A DNA stretch of 64,000 nt from Pseudomonas sp. RIT-PI-r (GCF_001297015.1 NZ_LIGE01000036.1:124001-188000), one strand, 5' to 3'; shown: positions 17,701 through 27,164, counted from the first letter of the stretch. Notes: a model not told the origin generated them from the letters alone. Numbers and translations: made by a program.

Positions 17701-19065
17701 ATGAACACACAACTCAAACCCACGCTGGGCACGTTGCACCTGTGGGGCATTGCCGTCGGGCTGGTGATTTCCGGGGAGTATTTCGGCTGGAGCTACGGCT
17801 GGGGCGTTGCCGGAACACTGGGCTTTCTGGTGACTTCGTTCATGGTCGCGACCATGTACACCTGCTTCATTTTCAGCTTCACCGAACTCACTACCGCCAT
17901 TCCCCACGCAGGCGGGCCATTTGCCTACAGCCGTCGCGCTTTCGGCGAAAAAGGCGGATTGATTGCCGGGCTGGCAACGCTGATCGAATTCGTCTTCGCG
18001 CCCCCGGCGATTGCCTTGGCGATTGGCGCCTACCTTAATGTGCAGTTTCCGGCGCTCGATCCGAAACACGCGGCGGTCGGCGCGTACATCGTGTTCATGG
18101 GGTTGAACATTCTCGGCGTGAAGCTGGCGGCGACTTTTGAACTGATCGTCTGCGTGCTGGCAGTGGCTGAACTGCTGGTGTTCATGGGCGTGGTCGCGCC
18201 GGCGTTCAGCTTCAGCAATTTCGCGCTCAATGGTTGGGCGGGTTCGGACGTGTTTGGCGCACCGGCGATTGCCGGGATGTTCGCTGCCATTCCATTTGCG
18301 ATCTGGTTTTTCCTCGCCATCGAAGGTGCGGCAATGGCCGCCGAAGAAGCCAAGGATCCGAAGCGCACGATTCCCAAAGCCTACATCAGCGGCATCCTGA
18401 CGCTGGTGTTGCTGGCGATGGGGGTGATGTTCTTCGCGGGCGGTGTCGGCGACTGGCGTACCCTGGCCAACATCAACGATCCACTGCCGCAAGCGATGAA
18501 AACCGTGGTCGGCGACAACTCCGGATGGCTGCACATGCTGGTGTGGATTGGCCTGTTCGGGCTGGTGGCGAGTTTCCACGGGATCATTCTTGGCTATTCG
18601 CGACAATTCTTCGCCCTTGCCCGCGCCGGTTACCTGCCCGCTTCATTGGCGAAACTGTCGCGTTTCCAGACGCCGCACCGCGCGATCATCGCCGGCGGCG
18701 TCATTGGCATCGCGGCAATCTACAGCGACGGTCTGATCAACCTCGGCGGCATGACCCTCACCGCCGCGATGATCACCATGGCGGTGTTCGGCGCGATCGT
18801 GATGTACATCATGAGCATGCTCAGCCTGTTCAAACTGCGTAAGTCGGAGCCGAACCTGGAGCGCACTTTCCGCGCGCCGTGCTATCCGTTGATTCCGATG
18901 ATTGCCTTGGTGCTGGCGGTGGTTTGTCTGGTGGCAATGGCGTGGTTCAACACGTTGATCGGGCTGATCTTCCTCGGCTTCATGGCCGTAGGCTTCGGCT
19001 ACTTCATGCTCACCGGCCAGTTGCGTGCCAATGCACCGGCCGACGCCATGCTTACGGGCCAGTAG
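17701..19065 (+). CDS. eat: APC-family permease, ethanolamine permease type
   Basis: A 454-residue transporter with about twelve transmembrane helices. The N-terminal LHLWGIAVGLVISGEYFGW is characteristic of the ethanolamine permease branch of the amino acid-polyamine-organocation superfamily, as is the HAGGPFAYSRRAFG loop. It should import ethanolamine by proton coupling. The start is preceded by AGGGAG. In relatives the gene sits beside eutBC (ethanolamine ammonia-lyase), but here it is followed by a REP pair and DUF2897, so it appears to be an orphan copy. Substrate assignment is by family only. Confidence 0.82.
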   Translation: MNTQLKPTLGTLHLWGIAVGLVISGEYFGWSYGWGVAGTLGFLVTSFMVATMYTCFIFSFTELTTAIPHAGGPFAYSRRAFGEKGGLIAGLATLIEFVFAPPAIALAIGAYLNVQFPALDPKHAAVGAYIVFMGLNILGVKLAATFELIVCVLAVAELLVFMGVVAPAFSFSNFALNGWAGSDVFGAPAIAGMFAAIPFAIWFFLAIEGAAMAAEEAKDPKRTIPKAYISGILTLVLLAMGVMFFAGGVGDWRTLANINDPLPQAMKTVVGDNSGWLHMLVWIGLFGLVASFHGIILGYSRQFFALARAGYLPASLAKLSRFQTPHRAIIAGGVIGIAAIYSDGLINLGGMTLTAAMITMAVFGAIVMYIMSMLSLFKLRKSEPNLERTFRAPCYPLIPMIALVLAVVCLVAMAWFNTLIGLIFLGFMAVGFGYFMLTGQLRANAPADAMLTGQ

Positions 19066-19072
19066 ACCCTCA

Positions 19073-19160
19073 TGTAGGAGCTGCCGAAGGCTGCGATCTG
19101 TTGACTTTGTTTTTTTAGAAACAAGATCAAAAGATCGCAGCCTGCGGCAGCTCCTACAGG
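19073..19160. repeat. Paired REP palindrome, family A
   Basis: Inverted family A copies start eight bases after the permease stop, with a longer T-rich spacer than in the other copies. The right arm has one substitution (CCTGCGG for CCTTCGG). Confidence 0.88.
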
Positions 19161-19287
19161 GAATTAAGGTGCAGCAGGGATATCGGGCCTAGAATGGAAC
19201 CACTGCGAAGTAACTTCGCTCAAAAGTGGTACGCAGTGTTGCACGGCGAAATTCTCGTCCGTCACGCTGACATTAAGGAGAGCCGTT

Positions 19288-19455
19288 ATGCCCTGGTATG
19301 CCTGGTTGATTCTGGTCGTTGCAATCGGCTCGATCGTCGGCGGTTTGATGATGTTGCGTGACACCGCCAACAAGGTCGAACTGACCGATGAAGAACGCAA
19401 ACGCGTCGCGGCCCGCAATGCCGAAGCGGACGCCAAAGAGGCGCAAGACCGCTGA
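19288..19455 (+). CDS. DUF2897 family small membrane protein
   Basis: A 55-residue protein beginning MPWYAWLILVVAIGSIVGGL: one N-terminal transmembrane helix followed by a charged, helical tail rich in Arg, Glu and Ala. It matches the small DUF2897 proteins common in pseudomonads. TAAGGAG lies eight bases before the ATG and a strong terminator follows the stop, so it is a genuine monocistronic gene. Function unknown. Confidence 0.82.
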   Translation: MPWYAWLILVVAIGSIVGGLMMLRDTANKVELTDEERKRVAARNAEADAKEAQDR

Positions 19456-19456
19456 C

Positions 19457-19490
19457 AAAAAACCCCGCCTGACTGGCGGGGTTTGTTTTT
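19457..19490 (+). terminator. Rho-independent terminator after the DUF2897 gene
   Basis: AAACCCCGCC and GGCGGGGTTT form a 10-bp stem with a 5-base loop, followed by TGTTTTT. It starts a few bases after the stop codon. Confidence 0.88.
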
Positions 19491-19593
19491 CAAAGACCTG
19501 TCGGACTTATCTGCATGCTTTTTAGAAGTAGAAGTACAGTCACCATTTAATTTTCCTTGGTTAAGATGGGGGCATTGTTGCGGAGAGCTCCAC

Positions 19594-20151
19594 ATGCGTT
19601 ACTCGCAGGATCATAAAGCCCAGACCCATCAGCGCATCATCAAGGAAGCCTCGGCGCGATTCCGCAAGGACGGCATCGGCGCGACAGGCCTGCAGCCGTT
19701 GATGAAAGCACTGGGGCTGACCCATGGCGGCTTCTATTCACACTTCAAGTCCAAGGACGAGTTGGTAGAGAAGGCCTTGCAGGAGGCTGGCGATCAGGTC
19801 GATGGTCTATGCGCTGAATTGTTTTCTCAGGAACACCCTCGCCAGGCATTCATCGAAACCTACCTGTCTGAATGGCATCTGACTTCGCCCCATGAGGGAT
19901 GCCCGCTGCTGACCATTTCTTCCGAACTTGGCTTGCGTGGCCAGGCAAGTCCCACCAGCGACAAGATTCTCAATGCGCGGCTGGAGCAGATAGAGGAAAC
20001 CCTGACTGGCGAAAACAGCGCTGACCGGGCCATTGTCATCATGTCGACACTGGTCGGGGCGCTGTTGCTGTCACGCAGTGTCGCGGACGCCGAGTTTGCG
20101 CAACGCATTCTCGATGTTGCCCGCGACCACCTCAAACAGTCCGACGATTAA
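19594..20151 (+). CDS. TetR/AcrR family transcriptional regulator
   Basis: A 185-residue regulator. The N-terminal helix-turn-helix covers about residues 10-57, with the recognition helix in THGGFYSHFKSKDELV. The C-terminal ligand domain contains a Cys near residue 103 (EGCPLL). The ATG at 19594 follows CGGAGAG. The last four bases overlap the end of the convergent ketosynthase gene, so it is likely, but not shown, to control the adjacent ketosynthase/SDR pair. Confidence 0.88.
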   Translation: MRYSQDHKAQTHQRIIKEASARFRKDGIGATGLQPLMKALGLTHGGFYSHFKSKDELVEKALQEAGDQVDGLCAELFSQEHPRQAFIETYLSEWHLTSPHEGCPLLTISSELGLRGQASPTSDKILNARLEQIEETLTGENSADRAIVIMSTLVGALLLSRSVADAEFAQRILDVARDHLKQSDD

Positions 20152-21422
20152 GCCTGCCAACGCTTGAACAACACGCTGGCATTGACCCCGCCAAAACCGA
20201 AGCCGTTGGACAACGCATATTCGATCGGCATCGGCCGCGCTTGCCCATGGACGATGTCCACGCCTTCGCTCGCGGGATCAGGATTGTCGAAGTTGAGCGT
20301 CGGTGGCACCACCTGATCGCGGATCGCCAACAACGTGAAGATCGCCTCGAGACCACCCGCCGCCCCCAGCAAGTGGCCTGTGGACGACTTGGTGGAGGTC
20401 ACGGCGATTTTCCTCTCTGTGCCAAAGAGCGACTTGATCGCTGCCAACTCACCAAGATCGCCCACCGGTGTGGACGTGGCATGAGCATTAAGATGCTGTA
20501 TCTGATCCGGGGCTACCCCGGCCTGTGCCAGCGCCAACGCCATCGCCCTGCGCGCCCCGCTTCCGTCTTCCGGCCCGGCGGTCAGATGATAAGCATCGGC
20601 ACTGGTGCCATAGCCAACCAGCTCGGCCAGAGGCTGAGCGCCCCGAGCCAATGCGTGTTCCAGCGACTCGATCACCAACAGGCCGGCGCCCTCGCCCATT
20701 ACGAAGCCGTCACGACCGCTATCGAAGGGGCGTGATGCACGCTCGGGAGTGTCGTTGTAGCCGCTCGATAGCGCCCGTGCTGCCGCGAAACCAGCAAGAC
20801 TGACGCGGTCGATACAGGCTTCCGCGCCGCCACACACCGCGATGTCCGCTTCACCGGAGCGTATCAAGCGCGCAGCATCGCCAATCGCCTGAACCCCGGC
20901 GGCACAGGCAGTCACCGGTGCGCCGAGCGGGCCCTTCAGACCATGCTGAATGGAAACGTGACCTGCGGCGAGATTGACCAGAAACGACGGAATGGTGAAT
21001 GGCGACAAACGTCGCGGGCCTCGGCTATCGGTTGTGCGCACGGCGTCGGCAATCGCGCCGAAGCCGCCGACACCGGAGCCGATGATGGTTGCCGTTCGCG
21101 CCTGATCGTTTGCGTCAGTGGGGTGCCACCCCGCCTGCTGCAATGCCTGTCGGGCCGCTTCCATGGCAAACAGAATGAAGCGGTCCATTTTCTTCTGTTC
21201 TTTCGGTGGGGTAGCGCGGTCCGGGTCAAAACCGGCCTCGGCATCCTCCTCCAGTGTCGGCACCCGTCCGCCGACACTTGTCGGCAGATCCGCGACCACC
21301 GCTTCCGGCAGATTGCGTATACCGGAGCGACCGGCCAGCAAGCGCTGCCAAACCGCTTCGACACCGCTGCCCAACGGTGAAACCAGGCCCATACCCGTGA
21401 CCACTACTCGACGCTGATCCAT
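20148..21422 (-). CDS. Beta-ketoacyl-ACP synthase II (FabF-like paralogue)
   Basis: A 424-residue thiolase-fold condensing enzyme. The active-site Cys lies in TACAAG near residue 172, and the two catalytic His residues in NAHATSTP near 314 and STGHLLGAAGG near 350. It condenses malonyl-ACP with acyl-ACP. The housekeeping fabF normally sits in the fab cluster with acpP and fabD, which is not here, so this is an accessory copy. It follows the SDR gene, with its GAGGTAA ribosome site next to that gene's end, so the two are likely co-transcribed. Confidence 0.85.
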   Translation of the reverse strand: MDQRRVVVTGMGLVSPLGSGVEAVWQRLLAGRSGIRNLPEAVVADLPTSVGGRVPTLEEDAEAGFDPDRATPPKEQKKMDRFILFAMEAARQALQQAGWHPTDANDQARTATIIGSGVGGFGAIADAVRTTDSRGPRRLSPFTIPSFLVNLAAGHVSIQHGLKGPLGAPVTACAAGVQAIGDAARLIRSGEADIAVCGGAEACIDRVSLAGFAAARALSSGYNDTPERASRPFDSGRDGFVMGEGAGLLVIESLEHALARGAQPLAELVGYGTSADAYHLTAGPEDGSGARRAMALALAQAGVAPDQIQHLNAHATSTPVGDLGELAAIKSLFGTERKIAVTSTKSSTGHLLGAAGGLEAIFTLLAIRDQVVPPTLNFDNPDPASEGVDIVHGQARPMPIEYALSNGFGFGGVNASVLFKRWQA

Positions 21423-21444
21423 ACCGTGGTTACCTCTGATCAAT

Positions 21445-22248
21445 TCAATTGCCTGACTTGTAGCGTTGGGCTGCCGAGCTACGCGAAAGGTTCGGTGCCA
21501 TGACGTGCCGCGCGGCTACGAAGGCCTTCCACTCGTCCGCATCGGGCAACGACGGAATGGTGATCAACTCGCCCTGATCCAGTCCTGCCAACGCCGCATC
21601 GACCATTTCACCGGCCTCCATGACCATCTCAGCTGGAATGCCACTGGCATCGATCCCGGAACGTTCCCAGATTTCAGTGCGGGTTACACCCGGCAACACG
21701 GCCTGGACTTGCACGCCAGTACCTTCAAGCTCCGCGTTCAGCGACTGGGTCAGGCTCAGCACATAGGCCTTGCTAGCGCTGTAGGCCGCATTGAAGCGCT
21801 CGGGAAACAACGCCACTACCGAGGCGATATTGATGATCGTGCCCCGTCCGGCCTTGGCAAAACCCGCTGCGGCCGCCGATGCCAGACGCGTCACTGCGGT
21901 GATGTTCAACTGGATCAAGCGCTCCAACTGATCGAGGTCTGCATTGGCCAGCAGACCGTCAGCGGCAACCCCGGCATTGTTGACCAGCAGGCTGATGCTC
22001 GAATCGCCGCGCAAGCGCTGCTCAAGTTTTAGCACATCATCTTTTTGCGTCAGATCCGCTTTGAGCACCTCAACCTGAACGCCATGCGCATCGCGCAATT
22101 TATCTGCGGCGATCTCCAGACGTTCCTGATCACGGGCAACCAACAGCAAATCAAAACCGCGTGCGGCCAGCCGCTCGGCGTAAATCGCACCGATGCCGGA
22201 AGAAGCGCCAGTGACGAGAGCGACACCTGGGTTTTTTGCGGAATTCAT
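21445..22248 (-). CDS. SDR family oxidoreductase
   Basis: A 267-residue short-chain dehydrogenase. The cofactor-binding TGASSGIG is at residues 13-20, NNAG near 95, and the catalytic Tyr and Lys in YSASKAY near 156-160. The Arg in LLVARD suggests NADP preference. It may reduce a ketoacyl product of the ketosynthase that follows it, but the substrate is unknown. The ATG at 22248 follows AGGAG; an upstream in-frame start at 22335 is less likely. The region 22249-22409 is its promoter region. Confidence 0.87.
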   Translation of the reverse strand: MNSAKNPGVALVTGASSGIGAIYAERLAARGFDLLLVARDQERLEIAADKLRDAHGVQVEVLKADLTQKDDVLKLEQRLRGDSSISLLVNNAGVAADGLLANADLDQLERLIQLNITAVTRLASAAAAGFAKAGRGTIINIASVVALFPERFNAAYSASKAYVLSLTQSLNAELEGTGVQVQAVLPGVTRTEIWERSGIDASGIPAEMVMEAGEMVDAALAGLDQGELITIPSLPDADEWKAFVAARHVMAPNLSRSSAAQRYKSGN

Positions 22249-22409
22249 GCCGGTACTCCTGAAAATGCTCGAAATGGAAAGGCCGCTGGAGGAACAGGCA
22301 GTCAGCGGCGGCAATTTATTATAGGCATAATCCAAAGCTCATATGATAGCCGTAATTTTTCATTGTCCAACTAAACGTGTTTATAACCTTGCGGTCCGTC
22401 TGTGTAGTG

Positions 22410-22442
22410 ACAAAAGAAAAAAGGCCGGTCAATGACCGGCCT
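22410..22442 (-). terminator. Rho-independent terminator after the ComEA-like gene
   Basis: On the minus strand AGGCCGGTC and its complement form a 9-bp stem with a 3-base loop, followed by TTTTTCTTTTG. It lies 20 bases beyond the ComEA-like stop. Confidence 0.88.
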
Positions 22443-22462
22443 CATGGCTTGGAAAATTTAGT

Positions 22463-22798
22463 TTAGTTCACTTCCAGCTTTTCACGATTGCGATCCAGAA
22501 TCGCCTTGCCGATTCCTTTCACTTCCAGCAACTCATCCACTGACGCAAATGGCCCGTTTGTTTCTCGATATGCAACAATTGCCTTGGCCTTGGCTTCACC
22601 TACGCCGGACAGCTCCTTCTGCAAGGTCGGCGCGTCTGCGTTGTTGAGATCGATTTTCGCACTCTGGGCAGGTGTTGTTGCGTCCACGGCCATTTGCGAT
22701 TGAGGAATGTCTAATATTGCCACAGGCGCCGCAAATACGGCGAGCGAGGCGCTAGTGAGCAGGGCGAAAATCAGAGAGTTGAAGCAACCGGTACGCAT
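22463..22798 (-). CDS. ComEA family helix-hairpin-helix DNA-binding protein
   Basis: A 111-residue secreted protein. A signal peptide occupies about residues 1-25 (cleavage near VFAAP). The C-terminal 63 residues form tandem helix-hairpin-helix motifs (IDLNNADAPTLQ, LSGVGEAKAKAIVAY and VKGIGKAILDRN), as in ComEA, the periplasmic DNA-binding protein of natural transformation. In P. aeruginosa the same gene lies immediately beyond wbpM at the end of the O-antigen locus, so it marks the chromosomal border of that locus. AAGGAG precedes the ATG at 22798. Confidence 0.88.
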   Translation of the reverse strand: MRTGCFNSLIFALLTSASLAVFAAPVAILDIPQSQMAVDATTPAQSAKIDLNNADAPTLQKELSGVGEAKAKAIVAYRETNGPFASVDELLEVKGIGKAILDRNREKLEVN

Positions 22799-22994
22799 GA
22801 GTGACACTCCTTTACATCGATTTGAGGAAACAGCTTTTCCTAAGCTGCACCTGAAATCTAGGTGACCCTTGGCGGATGTCAAAACCGAGCTTGTTACCAA
22901 ACATTGAATAATCCACATGAGGGATTATCCAATGCTCGCATCGCCAGCAGATTCCCAGTGCCCCCCCCCGCACACCATCACGTCAGACAGGCTG

Positions 22995-25121
22995 TCATTG
23001 ATGAAGCGCCCATTGCAATGCCTTGGAAAACGCGTCAGTCGAAATCACATAACTACGATGATAGCGATGCACTGAGGCTTGATCCGGACATGATACCCCG
23101 CGCACAAACATGATTTCGGCACCACCTGACTCGATAAAACTCGCGTAACCGCGAAAGTTGAAATCCAGGCAATCGTTTATCATTGCAACGATGCGCGCCC
23201 CTGCATTACAGAAAATTGCATTAGTAAGCGCCGAACTACACGATCCAACCACAATCTCGGCGGATTGAAATGCATCTACTTGCTCGGAGAAACTCATGGT
23301 TTCTGGGTATATCGTCGTGAACCCAAAGTCCTGAAGCACTTTCTCCAACTCGAGTTCATTCACCAACTGACGACTGCTAAACCCACGTCTGGAGAGAAAC
23401 AAGCGTGTCGGTTTTTCCGAGAATACAAATTTTTCCCTTTCCAGCCCTTGAATGATTTTGGATTTGAGTTGGGAAAAAATATCACGTGGCCACACTGTGT
23501 CATAAGCCACTCCGTCTTCCACATCCAAAGGAAAAAAGGCGGGAACCGGAGCAACAGCAAGCCTGGAAAAGTTGACGGCTGTATTAGCCGGCAAGACGAC
23601 AATGGGTCTGTTTTTTGAATTCAGCAGGGAGAGCGAATCCAGATGTGACTGGGGCATGCTCGCGTCGACCACAATTGAAAATCCGTCATCGCAGAAATCA
23701 GTGTCAAACGCTAGCATTCTAGGTAGAAACTCTAGAAACCAATGCCCATAATTCCCACTTTGGACACCAAACATTTTTAATCCATGATCGATCACCATGG
23801 GTTGCGTATTTGGCCATTGCACCAAAGCGTGTTCTCCCCTTCGTGAGAGAACAATATTTTCTTTATCGTATATATCACCCAATCCCGAACGTTGAAAAAC
23901 GGGATGGTTAATACCATCCAATACGAGCTGATGATTACTGATGACGACATTGCATCGTGTGATAGCAGCGATATTCTCCATGATTGCTATATAGAATGGA
24001 GGAGCTAAAAGATCTCCAGCTTCAGAAGTAAGCTGTGGAGCTTCCTCAAGAAAACTCAATGACGAGAAAACAATCGGGCGTGCAGGCAAAATCTCGTCAT
24101 ACGAAAAACCAAACTCGTTGCAATGGGTTTTGATTGAACGCATGCTCAGGACGTTTGTGCCAAAATCTCCTTTCTTGAAATTGCTTTCACCAATTAAACG
24201 TAACGCTTCAGCAGGCTTGCCTTGATTGAAATATTCCCGAGCCAATCTTATCAAGGCACGCCCAGCCGATTCATATCCACGCCGATTGGCCAAGAAAAAA
24301 TTTCTATAAGCCAGATCTTTGTCACCTCGCCCTTCCGCAATTTCCCCTGCCTTTGTCAACACATATGAATACAGGTTTTCAGAGTCCAAAATTCCAGGAT
24401 TTTGCGATAACCCTTTGAAGATGCGTTCAGCATAGAAAAAACGCCCGGCCAAACAAAAACACATACCGGCAACTTTTAAATAAAGCGCCGCGGGGATATA
24501 ACGTTTGGCAAATCGCAAGTGCTTTATGGTTTGATGAAAATCTTTTAGCGAAGCGCTATGTAAGGCCTGATAGGCCATGGCGTATTCGTTTTCAACCGTG
24601 TCAGACAAGCCATCGTAGAAATAAGGACCTGAAACCAGCTTTGCAATCGCCAGCGGCTCACGGCCTTCATGAATACCAGAGTGTATATAGTGCAACAGAG
24701 GGTTTATATTCGCCGCTTCGATATCGGGGTAAGAATCATAATAATAACGTGTCGAAAAGAACGGCGAAGGATCAAGGCCCGCCGCGGCACCTTCCAGAAC
24801 ATAATGTTCCAAAAGAGTAATATCAAGCCATTGCACACCCGGCAACTGTGCCAGGTAATAACCATTGTCGAACAATGGATGAGGGCTACCGTCTATGCTA
24901 AATCCGCTCTTGACAAAATCAACCACCGGTTCACTTGAGCCAACGGCGCCTTGTTGATGGTTGCGCAACCAGTAATCCATATCAAAATACGGCCGAACAA
25001 GCGCCAGGCGAGCATCCAGATTATCAGTAACTTCTTTTGTTTCAGCAGCCAAACGTTTTGCAAGTACACGACGTAGCAGCGGGATTCTTATTAAAAGACG
25101 TTTAACGAATGAAAACTTCAT
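22995..25121 (-). CDS. Glycosyltransferase with N-terminal accessory region and C-terminal GT61-like domain
   Basis: A 708-residue protein. The first part contains two segments of the form Y-P-D-x-x-x-A-N-x-x-P-L-L-H-Y-x-x-x-G-x-x-E-G-R, often found fused to bacterial glycosyltransferases. The middle (about 190-330) looks like TPR-type helices. The C-terminal 350 residues resemble the GT61/DUF563 fold, with GNYGHWFLEFLPRML, LFLSRRG and VVGSCSSALTNAIFCNAG. It should transfer a sugar to the O-antigen or a terminal residue. It starts 11 bases after the preceding glycosyltransferase, with GAGG upstream. Base composition is more AT-rich than the core genes. Donor and acceptor unknown. Confidence 0.75.
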   Translation of the reverse strand: MKFSFVKRLLIRIPLLRRVLAKRLAAETKEVTDNLDARLALVRPYFDMDYWLRNHQQGAVGSSEPVVDFVKSGFSIDGSPHPLFDNGYYLAQLPGVQWLDITLLEHYVLEGAAAGLDPSPFFSTRYYYDSYPDIEAANINPLLHYIHSGIHEGREPLAIAKLVSGPYFYDGLSDTVENEYAMAYQALHSASLKDFHQTIKHLRFAKRYIPAALYLKVAGMCFCLAGRFFYAERIFKGLSQNPGILDSENLYSYVLTKAGEIAEGRGDKDLAYRNFFLANRRGYESAGRALIRLAREYFNQGKPAEALRLIGESNFKKGDFGTNVLSMRSIKTHCNEFGFSYDEILPARPIVFSSLSFLEEAPQLTSEAGDLLAPPFYIAIMENIAAITRCNVVISNHQLVLDGINHPVFQRSGLGDIYDKENIVLSRRGEHALVQWPNTQPMVIDHGLKMFGVQSGNYGHWFLEFLPRMLAFDTDFCDDGFSIVVDASMPQSHLDSLSLLNSKNRPIVVLPANTAVNFSRLAVAPVPAFFPLDVEDGVAYDTVWPRDIFSQLKSKIIQGLEREKFVFSEKPTRLFLSRRGFSSRQLVNELELEKVLQDFGFTTIYPETMSFSEQVDAFQSAEIVVGSCSSALTNAIFCNAGARIVAMINDCLDFNFRGYASFIESGGAEIMFVRGVSCPDQASVHRYHRSYVISTDAFSKALQWALHQ

Positions 25122-25132
25122 CGCCAGCAACC

Positions 25133-26989
25133 TCAACAAGTAGTGGAAAGACATTTGTTGAGCAGTTCAATCCTGGGGCGCATCTGCACCTCATAACCAA
25201 ACTCTCTCAAAATCGCACGTCTTCCGTTTTGCCCGAGTTCCATCAATGCTTGTCGATCTGACAGATAACCGTCAATCACTTGACTGATCAAATCAGGATT
25301 TCGGTCAATGATTTTCATCTCATTGTCTTTGAAAATGCGACTGCCATCGAGATGAAAGTTCATTTTTTTGAAATCGCTAAGAAAAACAGCGACCCCTTTC
25401 AAACCCGCCTCCACAACAGCGGTTGTCGGAAACCCATCAAATGAATCCGATTGAGAAGGGTCCAAAGCACTGGCATGAATATTCGGAGACAGAATCAAAT
25501 CCATTTGTGTGTAAAACCCGTCGAAGAAACTCGCAGGTTGCGTCCCATGGAATGTGATATTACCAACATCACCCAAATCTATGGTTTTTTCATCGAATCC
25601 ACCCACCACGTGAAAACGGATATCCGCTGAATTTGCAAACTTTCTGACCACATCGACAAATACGTCATATCCCTTTTCCGCACCGGTCGCTGAATATTTT
25701 TGAGCGACAAAACATACATCGAGAGGTTTATCCAGATTCTTCACCACCGGAACTTTATCGTCCAGTGTATAAATATTAGGAATAATACCACCATATATAT
25801 GCAGGATTCGGTCCGGGTCACAAAAACCGCCTTCAACCAGATATCTATAGGAGACGTTTTGCGTTGTAATAATCTTTGTCAGCTTCGGATTGTCGCATAG
25901 CTTACGAAGTTTCTTGTCCGAAACCTCGTCATTCAAATTGAACCCACCACCCGGATACAGGGTAAACAAGAGGTGTTCTGCACTCGGCAGGCCTATCTGA
26001 CTATAAAAATAATCTGCCAGGTTCAAGAAAACGCAATACGCAACTTTTGGACTGCCAATGAAGTCCGCATCGAAATACCGAATCCGATCTGCTGGCAGCC
26101 CACTTATCTTTCTAAATTGCTCTACCTGAGTGTGAAATGGCAATGGCTCGCCATACTTGGACAAATCATCCGGTCGCACCTGTATTGAGCATTCGTCAAT
26201 TTCTGCGAGATAACTTTTAAACTCACCATACCGGAAAGAAGATACTTTGGACGGAAACGACGAGTCCAACAAAAGGATCCGCGAATCGCTAGGCAACGCT
26301 GTATTGACTATTTTTGCTTCAGCGATAGTCTTGGTCGCTTCCAAAACCAAGCCTTCAAATGCCGAAGGTATCTCGGCCAGTTCTGCGAGGGCTTTACCCG
26401 CAGCCTCTAGCCGACCAAGCCTGAACACGCACAACGCGAGTGCCACTTTGATCTTGCCTGATTCCGGGAGCAAGTCCTGAAAATCAATTAAAATGCAGTG
26501 CAACTCGGAAAATCTATTCGAATAAAGATATTGATTGATGAACAGCGTGACAGCTGAATCTTCAATTAACTGACGATGCAACTCAATCAACTCAGGTGTT
26601 GCCACCCCTCCCTTAAACCACTCCAGACCACGCCTGACGGTTTCAGGGTCTGACGCCCCAAGACTCAACATCAGGTTCAACTTTACAGCCATGCTGTTCA
26701 AGGGGTCGAATTCAAGAGCCTTTTGAATTCTGCGACCGGCATCAGAATTATCAATTGAAAGCGGCCACCGCCCTTCTGCGAAACCACATTCGATGTAATG
26801 TAAAAGTGGGTCGGCATTCGCTTCAGCAATATCTGGATACCTCTCCAGATAGAAGTTTTTGTCAAGTAGCTCTGTGCATGCCATTTTGACTGCATCTAAC
26901 TTTTCAGGTTGTTTTTTGATAATCTTAAAAACACAATCGCGAGCGACAGACTTGAAATGTTCGATCATATTATTTATTAGTTTTTGCAT
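25133..26989 (-). CDS. Glycosyltransferase with GT4-like C-terminal domain
   Basis: A 618-residue protein sharing the N-terminal Y-P-D-I-x-x-A-N-x-x-P-L-L-H-Y repeat with the next gene. Helical repeats follow, then a C-terminal GT-B domain (about 300-610) with VCFVAQKYSATGAEKGYDVF, a nucleotide-sugar region GFPTTAVVEAGLKGV and the conserved acidic residue in VVEAG. It probably retains nucleotide-sugar donors in a GT4 manner. The start at 26989 is chosen from the shared N-terminus; longer in-frame starts lack support. It sits alone between a terminator and the next gene, so the pair may have its own promoter in 26990-27097. Confidence 0.75.
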   Translation of the reverse strand: MQKLINNMIEHFKSVARDCVFKIIKKQPEKLDAVKMACTELLDKNFYLERYPDIAEANADPLLHYIECGFAEGRWPLSIDNSDAGRRIQKALEFDPLNSMAVKLNLMLSLGASDPETVRRGLEWFKGGVATPELIELHRQLIEDSAVTLFINQYLYSNRFSELHCILIDFQDLLPESGKIKVALALCVFRLGRLEAAGKALAELAEIPSAFEGLVLEATKTIAEAKIVNTALPSDSRILLLDSSFPSKVSSFRYGEFKSYLAEIDECSIQVRPDDLSKYGEPLPFHTQVEQFRKISGLPADRIRYFDADFIGSPKVAYCVFLNLADYFYSQIGLPSAEHLLFTLYPGGGFNLNDEVSDKKLRKLCDNPKLTKIITTQNVSYRYLVEGGFCDPDRILHIYGGIIPNIYTLDDKVPVVKNLDKPLDVCFVAQKYSATGAEKGYDVFVDVVRKFANSADIRFHVVGGFDEKTIDLGDVGNITFHGTQPASFFDGFYTQMDLILSPNIHASALDPSQSDSFDGFPTTAVVEAGLKGVAVFLSDFKKMNFHLDGSRIFKDNEMKIIDRNPDLISQVIDGYLSDRQALMELGQNGRRAILREFGYEVQMRPRIELLNKCLSTTC

Positions 26990-27097
26990 TCTAACCCCCA
27001 AAGTTACATCACACCTGGCGCCTAAACTTTTTAGACAGCTCACTGGCATGACTGCACGGGGCCAGCGCCGCTCTTTTAACTCAGACTCACACAAACT

Positions 27098-27129
27098 AAA
27101 AGCCCACCATAAGAAATGGTGAGCTTTTT
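27098..27129 (-). terminator. Rho-independent terminator after wzt
   Basis: AGCCCACCAT and ATGGTGAGCT form a 10-bp stem with one mismatch and a short loop, with a T-rich tract on the minus-strand side. It lies about 35 bases after the wzt stop and separates the exporter operon from the two downstream glycosyltransferase genes. Confidence 0.75.
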
Positions 27130-27164
27130 CAACAGCAATACTTAAACAGCTTGATTATAAATAA

